Shown here piece by piece: positions 21,243 to 34,620 of a stretch of 64,000 nucleotides of DNA. Positions within the stretch are counted from its first letter, which is position 1, and each line of letters opens with the position of its first letter. This DNA is from Scilla litardierei (lineage: Eukaryota; Streptophyta; Magnoliopsida; Asparagales; Asparagaceae). Both the position numbers and the translations under genes were made by a program. The DNA lies in contig CM061141.1 in the NCBI GenBank assembly GCA_030789695.1, positions 167,779,079-167,843,078 on the forward strand, read 5' to 3'. The notes under the pieces were generated by a model. That model made no database searches and was not told the DNA's origin. It worked only from the letters and a program-made list of their open reading frames with translations.

Positions 21243-22236
21243 TGTTGGGATGGAAACCAAATCGCCTTGGGATCAATGCGGAAACCAACCCTAATAAACT
21301 GATCAGGAATATAGAGCTAGCAAAAATCTAATCCCAACGACCCAACAAAATTCCCAAATGACCTTGCAATAGAAAACATCAAATGAATCACATCAGCAAA
21401 TAAATCAATCGCAGACACAAGAGAATTTACCCTGGTTCGGTTGTAAATAACCTACGTCCAGCAATCCAATTCGAGACGATTCCACTAGTAGAGAGATCCA
21501 AACAATTAGGGTTATAAAACGCTCCCTCACGCGTGAGTAATAACTTGTCAACAGAACACGCCCTCATGAATCCACTCAAAAGGAAGAAATCAATGGAAGA
21601 AGAAGAGAAGGAAAAACCAAACCGTTCTCTCAAGAACACAAACCTTAAAACTATCTCCAAATCTCCAATGGGGCAGCAAGAGGCTCTCCAAAACTCTCTC
21701 AATCTGAAAGGAGCCTTAACCTAATCTAAAACAATAGATAGGTTTAAATACAAACCCAAAACAATAGGAAAAACGCGTCCAAACCGTGCTTTTCACCCAT
21801 GGGCCCGCACCGACTCAGCCCAAGTCGGCTGTCACCTCAGTCGAGCTCGGTCAAGCGGACATGCACTAAGTAGAGTCGATTCGACTCGGTCCGAGTGTCA
21901 GTAGCCCTCTTCAAACGGAATGCCCTCGGGCTGCTCGGGCAAACAAAGCCTTCATGCTGCTCGGTCGAGTAGCTTCCTGCTCAACCAAGTAGCCTCCTAC
22001 TCGACCGACTAGGAGTCACCCGAGTCAGAGGGAAAACTTCCCCAAGCTCTCTGCCTTCTCGGTTTGTCAGAGACTTTATGCTGCTCGACCGAGCAGCTTG
22101 CTGCTCGACCGAGCAGCACCGAGCAGCTTGCTGCTCGGTCGAGCAGCTTGCTGCTCGACCGAGCAGCTTGCTGCTCGACCGAGCAGCAGTCACCTGGGAA
22201 AAATGCTCCACGGGATTTGAATCACAAAAAACAACC
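21243..22236 (-). repeat. Copia-1 5' LTR (right copy)
   Basis: About 994 bp. It starts TGTTGGGATGG on the plus strand and ends AACAACC, where the last base should be A. It is longer than the left copy because of an expanded GAGCAG/CTGCTC palindromic cluster at 22078-22192, and lacks a short stretch near 21880. On the minus strand these palindromes lie close to the LTR 5' end, so in U3. Confidence 0.92.
22078..22192. repeat. Palindromic minisatellite in copia-1 LTR
   Basis: Units of about 20 bp alternating CTGCTCGACCGAGCAG and CTTG or a short spacer, with each CTGCTCG..CGAGCAG itself a perfect inverted repeat. The left LTR has only one or two diverged copies at the matching place (16960-17000). 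The array therefore expanded after insertion or in a source copy. Confidence 0.85.
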
Positions 22237-25200
22237 GATCTATTGGTTCCAACGAACATTTTTGCAGATTTTTCTGAGCTTCGGGAAATTTTCTACATTT
22301 TCGAAAAGTTATGTATCTTTTTATTGAATGATATGATTGTTATAGCCTAATTGTGTCTTCCCTTATTTTTAAGTTGAAGATGGCGATCTTCAGGTTCCAA
22401 TGGGCATTTTAGCGTATTTTTTTGAACTCGATGCTATTTTCTACATTTTATGGAAGATATAGTACATTTGATTAAATAATATGATATGCATAGCCTACGT
22501 TTGTCTTCTCTTATTTTTCAGTTGAAGATGGCCATGTTCCAACGGGCATTTTTACATTTTTTTCTTAGCTTGATCATATTTTCTACATTTTCTGGAAGAT
22601 ATGTATATTTTTACGAAATGATATGATTTTTTGGCCTCATTTTGTCTTCTTTTTTTACTTTGAAGATGGCAATCTACTGTTCCAATGGACATTTGTGCAG
22701 ATTTATTTTGAGCTACGGGCTATTTTCTATATTTTTTGTGTAACATGCATCTTTATTAGAAATTTTTAAATGATAATATTTTATAGCCTATGTTTATCTT
22801 CTCTTATTTTTTTCAGTTGAAGATGGCGATCTCTCTGTTCCAACGGAAATTTTTGCGGATTTTTGAGCTCCAGGCTATTTTCTACATATTCTAGAATATA
22901 TTTATTTTTTATTAAATAATATGATTTTTGCCCAAATTTTGCCTTCTGCTTTTTCAGTTGAAGATGGCGATCTCCTAGTTCCAACGGACATTTTTACGGA
23001 TTTTTCAAAGTTATGGGCTATTTTCTATATTTTATGAAAGACTTGAATCTTTTTATTAAAGGATATGATTTTTGACCTAATTTTGTCTTCTCTTATTTTT
23101 CAGTTGAAGATGGCGATCTCCCGGTTCCAATGGACATTTTTGCGGATTTTTATAGCTCGGTGCTATTTTCTATATTTTATGAAAGGTAAGGATCATGTTA
23201 TTAAATGATATGATTTTTATTGCCTACATTTGTCTTCTCTTATTTTTTTTCAATTGAAGATGGCGATCTACCCGTCCAACAATCATTTTTGCGGATTTTT
23301 CTTAGCTTGGAACTATTTTTCTATCTTTTCTGGAAGATATTGATATTTTAATTAAATGATATGATGTTTGTCCTCAATTTGGTCTTCTCTTTTTTCAGCT
23401 GAAGATGGCGATCTCTCGGTTCCAATTTACATTTGTGCGGATTTTCTTAAGCTCCGAGTTACTTTCTACATTATCTATAAGATATGGATATTTATATTAC
23501 ATGATAGGATTTTTGTATCAGAATTTTGTCTATGCTTATTTTTCAGCTTCCAACGGACATTTTTGCGGATGTTTCTTATCTCGTGGCTATGTTTCTACAT
23601 TTTCGGGTAGTTATCGATCTTTTTATTAAATGATATGATATTTGACTAAATTTTGTCCTTTATTATTTTTGGGTGAAGATGGCGATCTCCTGGTTCCAAC
23701 AGATATTTTTGCAGATTATTCTGACCTCGGGGCTATTTTCAAAATTTCATTGAAGATATGGATTTTTTTATTAAATGATTTGAATCTTGGCCTAATTTTG
23801 CCTTTTCTTGTTTTTCAGTTGAAGATGGCAATCTTTCGGTTCTAACTAATATTTTTGTGGGTTTTTCTGAGCTCGGTGCTATTTTCTACATGTTATGGAC
23901 GATATGGACCTTTTTATTAAATAAGACGATTTTTATAGCCTACATTTTTCTTCTCTTATTTTTTCAGGTGAAGATGGTGATCTACCTGTTCCAACGGACA
24001 TTTTTGTGGACTTTTCTTTTCTTCGGACCATTTTTCTACATTTTCTTTAAGATATTTATTGTTTATTAAATACAACAATCTTTTCCCGAATTTTTACTTC
24101 TCTTTTTAAGTTGAAGATAGAGTTCTCCCGGTGCAAACGGACATTTTTACGGATTTTTAAGAGCTCCTGGCTATTTTATATATTTGTGAAAGATATGAAT
24201 CTTTATCTTAAAGGATATGATTTTTTTGCCTAATTTTGTCTTCTTTTATTTTTTTCGCAGATTTTTCTGAGCTTCGAGCTATTTTCTACATTTTATGAAA
24301 CATATAGCTCTTTTTATTAAATGATATGATTTTTATAGCCTAAGTTTGTCTTATCTCATTTTTCAGCTGAATATGGCGATCTCCTTGTTCCATACGACAT
24401 TTTTGCGGATTTTTCTGAGCTGGGGGCTATTTTCTATATTTTATTGAAGATATGGATCTTTTTATTAAATGATATGATTTTTATAGCCTAAGTTTGTCTT
24501 CTCTTATTTTTCAGTTGAAGATGGTGATCTCCTGTTTCCAGCGGACATTTTTGCGGATTTTTCTAAGCTATGGGCTATTTTATACAGTTAATTAAGGATA
24601 CAGATCTTTAATAAAATGAAGATTTTATAGCCTAAGTTTGTCTTCTTTTATTTTTTTAGTTGAAGATAGTGATCTCCTGGTTCCAACAAACATTTTTGCG
24701 GATTTTTTTGACCTCGAGCCTATTTTCTATATTTTGTGAAAGTAATAGATCTTTTTATTAAAATAATTTGATTTTTGGGTCTAATTTTGTCTTCTCTTAT
24801 TTTTTTTCTTCGAATTTGACGATCTCCAAGTTTCAACGAAACTTTTTACTAATTTTTCTTAGCTCTGGGCAATTTTCTACATTTTCTGTAAGAAATGGAT
24901 CTTTATATTAAATGATATAATTTTTATAGCCTAATTTTTTTTTTCTCTTATTTTTTCAGTTGAAGATGGTGATCTTCCTGATCAAAAAGAAATTTTTGCG
25001 GATTTTTCTGAACTTCGGGCTATTTCAACAATTTATTGAAGATATGTATCGTTTTATTATATGATATGATTTTAATCGCCTAATTTTTTCTTCTATTATT
25101 TTTTCATTGAAGATGGTAAACTTCCGGTTCGAACAGATATTTTTTGATAATTTTATTAGCTACGATCTATTTTCTATATTTTTTGTAAGATTAATTTCTA

Positions 25201-28200
25201 TACTAAATGATATGATTTTTAGAGCCTAGATTTATTTTTATCTTATTTTTCAGAGAAAATAGTGATCTTCTAGTTCAGACGGACATCTTTACGGATTTTT
25301 CTGAGCTCCATTCTATTTTTTACATTTTCTGATAGATGTGAATCTTTATATTAAATGATATGATTTTTATACCCTAATTTTATCTTCTCTTATTTTTTTT
25401 AGTTGAAGATGTTGATCTCCCGGTTCCAACGGACATTTTTTGCGGATTTTTCTGACTGCGAGACTATTTCTACATTTTATGAAAGACATAGATATTTATA
25501 TTAAATAGATATTTATATTAAATGAAATATTTTTGGCATAATTTTGTCTTTTCTTATTTTTCAGTTGATGATAGCGATCTCCATGTTCCAACAGATATAT
25601 TTGCTGATTTTTTGAGCTCGGAGCTATTTTCTACTTTTTAAGTAAGGAATGGATCTTTTCATTAAATGATATGAATTTATAGCATTATTTTGTCTTCTCT
25701 TTTTCAGTTGAAGATCATGATCTCCCGGTTCCAACAAACATTTTTGCTGATTTTTCTTAACTCGAAACTATTTTTCTGCACTTTCTAGAAGATAAAGATC
25801 TTTTGATTAAATAATCTAATTTTTGGCCTAATTTTGTCATCTCTTATTTTTCAGTTGAAGATTGCAATCTTCCTGTTCTAACTGATATTTTTCATGATTT
25901 TCCTGAACTCTGGGCCATTTTCTAAATTTTATGTAAGATATGAATATTTATATTAAATGATATGATTTTTATTGCCTAATTTTGCCTTCTCTAATTTTAA
26001 GTTGAAGATGGCGATCTCCCAGTTCCATCGGACATTTTGTGAATTTTTCTGAGCTCGTTTTTATTTTTTGCATTTTCTGGTAGAAATCGTTTTATTACAT
26101 GATTTGATTTTTTTAAGTAATTTTTCAGTTGAAGATGGCGATCTCCTGATTTCAACGTACATTTTTATTGATTTTTCTCAGCGCCAGACTAATTTCCACA
26201 TTTTCTGGAAGATATGTATCATTTTATTAAATGATTTGATTGTTTGTCCTAATTTTGTCTCCTCTTATTTTCATATTGCATATGGCAATTTCCCAGTTCC
26301 AATGTATTTTTTTACGCATTTTTCTGAATAGGGATATTTTCTACATTTAATGGAAAATATGGATCATTATTTTAAATGATATGATTTTAAGGCTAAATTT
26401 TGTATTCTCAGATTTTTTTTCAGTTGAAAATGACGATCTCCGGTTCCAACGGACATGTTTGCGAATTTTTCGGTGTTTTGAGCTATTTTCTGCATTTTCT
26501 TGAAGATTTGTATCTTTATATTAAATGATATGGTTTTTATGGCCTAATTTTGTCTTCTCTTATTATTTAAGTTGAATATGGTGATCTCCAGGTTCCAACG
26601 GAAATTTTTGCGGATTTTTTGTTAGAGGGGCTATTTTCTAGATTTTATTGAAGATTTGGATCATTTTATTAAATGATATGATTTTTATGGCCTAATTTTG
26701 TCTTCACTTATTTTTCAATTGAAAATGGCCGGTTTTAACAGAAATTTTTTCGAATTTTTCTAAGCACGGAGCTCATTTATACATTTTCTGGAAGTTATGT
26801 ATCTTTTTACTAATTGATATGATTTTTTGGCCTAATTTTGTCTTCGCTTATTTTTCAGTTGAAGGTGTCGATCTCCCAATTCCATCACACATTTTATACG
26901 TATTTTAATCTAAAGATATGAATCTTTATATTAAATGATATGATTTTTATAGTCTAATTTGTTTTGTCTTATTTTTCAGTTAAAGATGGCGATCTCTCGA
27001 TTCCAACGGACATTTTTGCAGATTTTTCTCAGCACGGGGCTATTTTCTATAGTTTATTGAAGATATGGATCTTTTAAATAAATGATATGATTTTTATAGA
27101 CTAAGTTTTATTCTCTTATTTTTTCATTTGAACATGGCAATATCCCTGTTCGGACAGACATTTTTTTTTGGATTTTTTTGATCTCGAGGTTATTTTCTAC
27201 ATTTTATGGAAGATATGGATCTTTTCTTAAATGATATGAATTTTTGGTCTAATTTTGTCTTCTCTTACTTTTCAGATGTAGATGGCGATCTCTCGGTTCC
27301 AACGGACATTTTACGGATTTTTCTTAGTTCTGGGTAATTTTCTACATTTTCAGTAAGATATGGATTTTTAGATTAAATATGATTTTATAGCCAAATTTTA
27401 TCTTCTCTTACTTTTCGGTTGAAGATGACAATCTCCGGACGGACATTTTTACGGATTTTTCTTGGCTCAGGGCTATGTTATACATTTTATGGAAGATATG
27501 GATCTTTTTATTAAATGATATGATTTTGTTGCCTAATTTTTTCCTTCTCTTATTTTTCAGTTGACCATGGCAACTCCCGGTTCCAACAGATGTTTTTGTG
27601 GGTTTTTCTGAGATCGGAACTATTTTTATTCATTTTCGAGGAGTTATGGATTTTTTACTAAATGATATGATTTTTTGGCTTAATTTTGTATTCTCTTATT
27701 TTTTTATTTGAAGATGGTGAAATCCAGGTTCCAACAGACTTTTTTCAAATTTTCCTAAGCTCGGAAATATTTTCTACAGTTTATTGAAAATGTGGTTCAT
27801 TTTATAAAACGATATGATTTTTATTTATTAAGTTTGTCTTCTCTTATTTTTCTGTAGAAGATGGTGATATCTCGTTTCCAACGGAATTTTTTGCAGATTA
27901 GTCTGATCTCCGAGCTATTTTCTAAATTTTATGGAAGATATGTATCTTTTTAATAAATGATATGATATTTATAGCCAACGATTGCATTCTCTTATTTTTT
28001 TCGGTTGAAGATAGCGATCTCCCGGTTCCAACAGACATTTTTGTAGAGTTTTCTTAGCATGCGACTATTTTTCTACATTTTATGAAAGATATGTATCTTT
28101 TTATGAAATGATATGATTTTGGGCTAATTTTATCTTCTCTTTTTTTACTTTGAAGATGGTGATCTCTCGGGTCCAATGGACATTTATGCAGATTTATTTT

Positions 28201-31200
28201 GAGTTGCAAGATATTTTCTATATTTTTTGTATAATATAAATCTATATTTTAAATGATATGATTTTTATAACCTAATTTTGTCATCTCCTATTTTTTAAGT
28301 TGAACATAGCAATCTCCCGGTTCCAACAGACAATTTTGCGAATTATTCTGACCTCGGTGCCATTTTCAAAATTTTCAGGAAGATAAGGATATTTTACTTA
28401 AATGATATGATTTTTGGCCTAATTTTCTCTACTCTTATTTTTCAGTTAAAGATGGCGATCTTCCTGTTCCAACGAAAATTTTTGCGGATTTTTCGAAGCT
28501 CGGTGCTATTTTCTACATTTTATTGAAGATATGATTTTTTTTATTAAATGATATGATTTTTATATCCTACATTTTTCTTCTCTTATTTTTTTCAGTTGAA
28601 TATTGCAAGCTACCGGTTGAGCGGACATTTTTACTAATTTTTGTTAATTTGGGGCTATTTTTCTTCATTTTATGATTTTTGGCCTAATGTTGTCTTCTCT
28701 TATTTTTTAGTTGAATACGGCATTCTCACGGTTCCAACAGAGATTTTTGCAGATGTTTTTGACCTTGAGGATATGGATCTTTTTATTAAATAATATGATT
28801 TTTGGCCTAATTTTATCTTCTCTTATTTTCCAGATGAAGATGTCGATCTCCCAGTTCAAACGGACATTTTTGCGGATTTTTTTGAGCTCTATGCTATTTT
28901 CTACATTTTCTGAAAGATATGTATCTTTAGGTTAAATGATATTATTTTTATTGCCAAATTTTGTCTTTCCTTATTTTTCAGTTGAAGATGGCAATCTCTC
29001 GCTTCCAATAGACATTCTAACGGATTTTTCTAAGCTCGGGGCTATTTTCTACATTTTACTGAAGATACGTCTCTTTTTATTAAATGATATGATTTTTGTA
29101 GCCTAATTTTGTCTTCTCTTATTTTTCACTTGTAGATACGATCTCCCGCTTCCAATGACATTTTGCAGATATTTCTGAGCTTGGGACTATTTTTTTACAT
29201 TTCCAGGAAGTTATAAATCTTTTTATTTAATGATATGATTTTTTGGCCTAATTTTGTCTTCTCTTTTTTAGTTGAAGATGGCGATCTCCCATTTCCAACG
29301 GAGATATGGGCGGATTTTTCCGAGCTCTAGGCTATTTTCTAAATGTTCTGGAAGATATGGATTATTATATTAAATGCTATGATTGTTATAGCCTAATTTT
29401 GTCTTCTCTTTTTTAGTTGAAGATGGCGATTTCCCGGTTCCAACTGATATTTTTGCTGCTTTTTCTGAGCTCGGTGCTATTTTCTACATTTTCGGAAAGT
29501 TCTACATTTTTTATTAAATGATATGATTTTTGGCCTAAATTTGTCTTCTCTTTATTTTTTCATTGAAGATGGCAATCACCCAATTCCAACTGACATATTT
29601 GCAGATTTTTCTAAGCTTTGAGATATTTTCTAAATTTTCTGTAAGATATGAATCTTTATATTAAATGATATGGTTTTTATAGCCTAATTTTGTCTTCCCT
29701 TATTTTTCATTTGAAGACGGCAATCTTCCGGTTCCAATGAAAGTTTTTGCGGATTTTACGAAGCTCAGTGCTATTTTCTACATTTTATGGAAGCTATGAA
29801 TTTTTTATTAAATGAGCTGATTTTTATATTCTACGTTTTTATTCTTTTAGTTTTTAGTCGAATATTGAGATCTACCGGTTCCACCAGACATTTTTACTTT
29901 TACTGATTTTTGTTAGTTTGGGGCTATTTTCCTTCATTTTATGGAATATACGGGTCATTTTGTTAATTGAACTGATTTTTGGCCTAATGTTGTCTTCTCT
30001 TATTTTTTTAGTTGAAGATGTCGTTCTCACGGTTCTAACGGAGATTTTTGCGGATTTTTTGACTTAGAGGATACTTTCTACATTTTCTAGAAGATATGGA
30101 TCTTTTTATTAACTAATATGATTTTTGGCCTAATTTTATCTTCTCATATTTTTCAGATGAAGATAGCGATCTCCCGGTCCCAACGGATTTTTTGCAGATT
30201 TTCTGAGCCCCGGGCTATTTTCTACATTTTCTGTGTGAAATGTATCTTTAGATTAAATGATTATTTTTATAGCCTAATGTTTTCATCTCTTACTTTTTAG
30301 TTGATGATGGCGATCTCCCAGTTCCAACGGACATTTTCTTATAAGCACGGGGCTATTTTCTACATTTTATTGAAGATACGGCTCTCTTTATTAAATGCTA
30401 TGATTTTTGTAGCATAATTTTGTCTTTCCTTAATTTTCACTTGAAGATGATGATCTCCTGCTTCCAACACACATTTTTGCTGATATTTATGAGTTTGGGA
30501 CTATTTTTCTACATTTTCGGGAAGTTATGAATCTTTTATTAATTGATATTATTTTTGGCCTAATTTTGTCTTCTTCTTTTTCAGTTGAAGATGGAGATAT
30601 CCCACTTCCATCGGACATTTGTACGGATTTTTCTGAGCTCCACGCTATTTTCTAAATTTTTTGGAAGATATGTATTTTCATATTAAATGATTTGATTTTT
30701 ATAGCCTAATTTTGTCTTCTCTTATTTTTCAATTGAAGATGGCCATTTCTCGGTTCCAACGGATAATTTTGCGGCCTTTTCTAAGCTCGGTGGTATTTTT
30801 CTATATTTTTGGGAAGTTATAGATCTTTTAATTAAATAATACGCTTTTTAGGCCGGATTTTGTCTTCTCTTTTTTCGTTGAAGATGGAGATGGCCCTATT
30901 CCAACAGACATTTTTGCAGATTTTTCTGAGCTCCATGCAATTCTAAATTTATGTAAGATATGAATCTTCATATTAAATGATATGATTTTTATTGCCTATT
31001 TTGTCTTCTCTGATTTTTCAGTTGAAGATGTCGATCTCCCGGTTCCAACGGCCATTTTTGCGGATTTTTCTAAACTCAAAACTATATTCTACAGTTTATT
31101 GAAGATATGGATCTTTTTATTAATTGATATGATTTTTATAGACTAAGTTTGTCTTCTCTTATTTTTTCGTTAAATATGGTGATCTCCCGGTTCCTACGGA

Positions 31201-33113
31201 AATTTTTGTGGAATTTTCTGAGCTCCAGTCTATTTTCCACATTTTCTGTTAGATATGGATTTTTATATTAAATGATAATATTTTTATAGCCAAAATTTGT
31301 CTTATCTAATTTCTCAGATGAAGATGGCGTCTCCCGGTTCCAACGGACATTATTGCGGAATTTTCTGAGCTCTAGGTTTTCTGTAAGATATGGATCTTTA
31401 TATCAAATGATATGATTTTTATGCCCTAATTTTGTCTTCTCTTATTTTTTAGTTGAAGATGGCAATCTCCCGTTTCCAACGAAATTTTTTGCGTATTTTT
31501 CTGAGCTCGAGACTATTTTCTATATTTTTTGGAAGATATGGATATTTATATTAATTGATATGATTTTTTTGCCTAATTTTGTCTTCTCTTCTTTTCCAGT
31601 TGATGATGGCGATATTTTTATTAAATCATATGATTTTTTTGGCCTTATTTTGTCATCTCTAATATTTCAGTTGAAGATGGCGATCTCCCCGTTCTAATGG
31701 ACATTTTTGCAGTTTTTTCTGAGCTCCGGGCTATATTTCACATTTTCTGGAAGATATGGATCATTTTATTAACTACTACCAGAGAAGACGAAATTACGCC
31801 AAAAAAGTCCGTTGAAACCGTGAAATCGCCATCTTCATCTGAAATATAAGAGAAGACAAAATTCGCAACCGAGAAATCACCATCTTCATCTATAAAAATG
31901 TCCACTGTAACCAGGATACCGCCATCTTTAACTGATAAGATTTTTATATATCATTTTCTGGGCATGGTATTTTCTACATTTTATGAAAGATAAGGATCTT
32001 GTTATCAATTGATATAATTTTTATATCCGAAATTTGTCTTCTCTTATTTTTTAGTTAAAGATGACGATCTTTTTATTAAATGATATGATTTTTTGGTCTA
32101 ATTTTGTTTTCTCATTTATTCCAGTTGAAGATGGCGATCTCCCGATTCCAACGGAAATTTTTGTGGATGTTTCTGACTGTGGGGCTATTTTCTAGATTTT
32201 ATTAAAGATATGTGCCATTTTATTAAATGATATGATTTTTATGGACTAATTTTGCCTTCTCTTATTTTTCAGTTGAAAATGGCCATCTCCCTGTTCCTAC
32301 AGACATATTTGTGAATTTTTCTGAGCTCTGGGCTATTTTGTACACTTTCTAGAAGATAAGAATCTGTATATCAAATGATATGATTTTTATATCTTATTTT
32401 TTCTTCACTTATTTTTCAGTTGCAGATGGCGATCTCCCGGTTCCAACGGATATTTTTGCGTATTTTTTAGTTAAAGATATGAATAATTATATTTAATGAT
32501 ATGATTTTTATAGTCTAAATTGTATTCTCTTATTTTTAGTTGAAGATGGCGATCTCTCAGTTCCAATAGAAATTTTTGCGAATTTTTCTCAGCTCGGGAC
32601 TATTTTCTATACTTTATTGAAGATATGGATATTTTAATTAAATGATATAATTTTATAGACTAAGTTTGTCTTCTCTTATTTTTCAGTTGAAAAAGGCAAG
32701 GTCCAAGTTCGGACGAACATATTTACAGATTTTTCTGACCTCGAGCTATTTTCTACATCTTTTGGAAGATATGCATCTTTTTATTAAATGATATGAATTT
32801 TTTGGCCTAATTTTGTCTTCTCTTACTTTACAGATGAAGATGGAGATCTCCCAGTTACAACAGACATTTTTTCGGATTTTTCTTAGCTCCGGGCTATTTT
32901 CTACATTTTTTGAAAAATATGGATATTTAGATTAAATGATATGATTTTTATAGCCAAATTTTGTCTTCTCTTATTTTTCAGTTAAATATGACAATCTCCC
33001 GACGGACATTTTTGCGGATTTTTCTGAGCTCAGTGCTATTTTTTATATTTTATTGAAGATATGGATCTTTTTATTAAATAATACGATTTTTGAAGCCTAA
33101 TTTTGTCTTCTTA
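22237..33113. repeat. AT-rich tandem satellite, segment 3
   Basis: The largest uninterrupted block, about 10.9 kb or some 72 monomers. It resumes with GATCTATTGGTTCCAACG, completing the monomer split at 16107. It contains a third inverted block at 31789-31945. Monomers stay in one orientation elsewhere. No gene or other insertion is seen up to the copia-2 LTR at 33114. Confidence 0.93.
31789..31945 (-). repeat. Inverted satellite block, copy C
   Basis: Same internal order and breakpoints as the blocks at 11702 and 15009, beginning 'agagaagacgaaattacgcc'. The flanking shortened monomer at 31600-31640 and the following 'gatgacgatctttttatt' fusion near 32060 also match. The three blocks therefore belong to a shared larger unit. 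Confidence 0.85.
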
Positions 33114-33433
33114 TTGAGATTTGTAAGAAGTGTAGGCCTATGGTTGATACCATAGCCATATATATATAATATAATATGAGAGTTACAAGTCCATTGGAAC
33201 CCAAGGGACACACACTAAGAGTGGGTTCAATGGTGGATGATAGTGGGTGGAGACCAAAGGTCTCACCCATTCATAACACTCCCCTCATCCATCCATTCTT
33301 AGCATACGAATTCTTCAGGATCCAATATGCTAATATGGGGTTGATACTGCTGGATCTAGAGTTACTGTGTTCTGCCTTGTTAAAACCTTAGCTGTGCAAA
33401 ACCCAGTGGCAAAACCGGCAGCTTCAATACACA
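33114..33433 (-). repeat. Copia-2 3' LTR
   Basis: The satellite breaks off at 33113 and non-satellite DNA starts TGAGATTTGTAAG. The proposed LTR of about 320 bp ends CAATACACA, just before a minus-strand purine run (ATGGGGAG) that suits a polypurine tract. No second copy is in the window, so the limits rest on TG/CA ends and position. An internal GGCCTATGGTTGATACCATAGCC stretch is partly palindromic. Confidence 0.6.
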
Positions 33434-33460
33434 AATGACTCCCCATGATCCATACAAGCT

Positions 33461-34620
33461 TCAGGCTTGTAGGTTTTTCAGCTGTCGCATCCCTATATCT
33501 TTTACAAGCTTTCTAAAAGTACATTTAGGCAATACCTCTGTAAACAGATCAGCTAAATTATTACAAGACTGAATCTGATGTACTTTAATTTGCTTCTGCT
33601 CTTGTAGCTCGTGCGTCCAAAAGAACTTGGGAGAGATGTGCTTCATCCTGTCGCCCTTGATATAACCAGCTTGTAGGTGAGCTATACAAGCTGCATTATC
33701 TTCAAATAATATGGTTGGCTCAAGGTAGTCCGTCTTCAGGCTGGGCGTCACTAGAATGTGATGAATGACTGAACGAAGCCAAACACATTCTCTGATAGCT
33801 TCATGAATCGCCATGAGCTCTAAGAGGTTGGATGAGACTGCTGTGGTGGTATGCTTCAAAGATTTCCAGGAGATGGCCATACCACCGAAATTCAACACCA
33901 GCCTGTGATTTCTCGGTATATGGATCAGACCTGTAACCTGCATCTTGGGAGGTAGCGCAGAAGCTGCTTTGCTCCATTCCAATGGCGCTTTGTGGGTGCT
34001 AAACTGTATCTGGCTAGTAGGATGACTACGAACGCTATGTCGGGATGCGTGCAGGTTACCAGATATAGTAGTGCTCCATGACATTAGGGTAAGATACTTC
34101 AGGACCTAATGTTTCCTCCCCCTCTTCCAGCGGCCGGAATGGGTCTTTGTGTACATCCAATGATCTAACGACCATTGGTGTACTTAGAGGATGACAATTA
34201 TACATATGAAAATTTTAAGTAATTTCCTTGTGTATATGGATTGGTTTAACAGGATTCCTCCACTGAGGTGTTCTATTTGTAAGCCAAGACAATATTTAGT
34301 CTTGCCTAGGTCTATCATTTCAAACGTTAGTGTGAGGCTTGCAGATATATCATCAATCTCTGCAGGAGATCCGATGATGTTTAAGTCGTCTACATAGACG
34401 GCTATTAATATGAATCCTGTTCCCGTGGTTTTAATGAAAATACACGGGCAGACTTCATTATTGGTGAAACCTTGTTGAACAAGGAACTCACTTAGTCTAT
34501 TATACCACATTTTTCTCGATTGTTTAAGACCTTATAATAATCTTTGAAGCTTAACAGAAAAGACATCCCGAGGTCTATCTTTTATTTCTGTTGGTTTTGA
34601 AACCATCTGGAAGGTTCATA
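33461..34620 (-). pseudogene. Copia-2 pol: RT C-terminal half and RNase H
   Basis: RNase H and connection occupy 33461-34084: NLLELMAIHEAIRECVWLRS, ILFEDNAACIAHLQAGYIKG, HISPKFFWTHELQ and NLADLFTEVLP. RT at 34184-34510 has the catalytic box YVDDLNIIG and DLGKTKYCLGLQIEH. Between 34510 and 34620, shifted frames still encode the segment just before it (an 'MNLPDGF'-like stretch and a KQSRKMWYNRL stretch). The upstream half of RT is found at 51990-52470 on the other side of the Helitron block, so one gene has been split by insertion. Several stops also interrupt it. Confidence 0.85.

Larger units (their letters stand above)
16108..22236 (-). mobile_element. Ty1/copia LTR retrotransposon copia-1, degenerate
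   Basis: A 6.1-kb element on the minus strand. It has two LTRs of about 1 kb with TGTTG/CAACA ends (the extreme right base is mutated to C), a perfect 5-bp target duplication and a tRNA-iMet primer site next to the right LTR. Gag, protease, integrase, RT and RNase H come in that order on the minus strand, which is the copia order. The RT box and overall motifs suggest a Tork/Tnt1-like lineage, though this is not proved. Many stops and shifts interrupt the coding part, so it is inactive. Confidence 0.95.

Noticed and set aside
436..33113. Many plus-strand frames of 60-145 codons in the satellite, with Phe/Leu-rich sequences resembling membrane proteins.
   Set aside because: They follow the monomer and repeat the same peptide with random breaks. 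They are T-rich artefacts and not separate genes.
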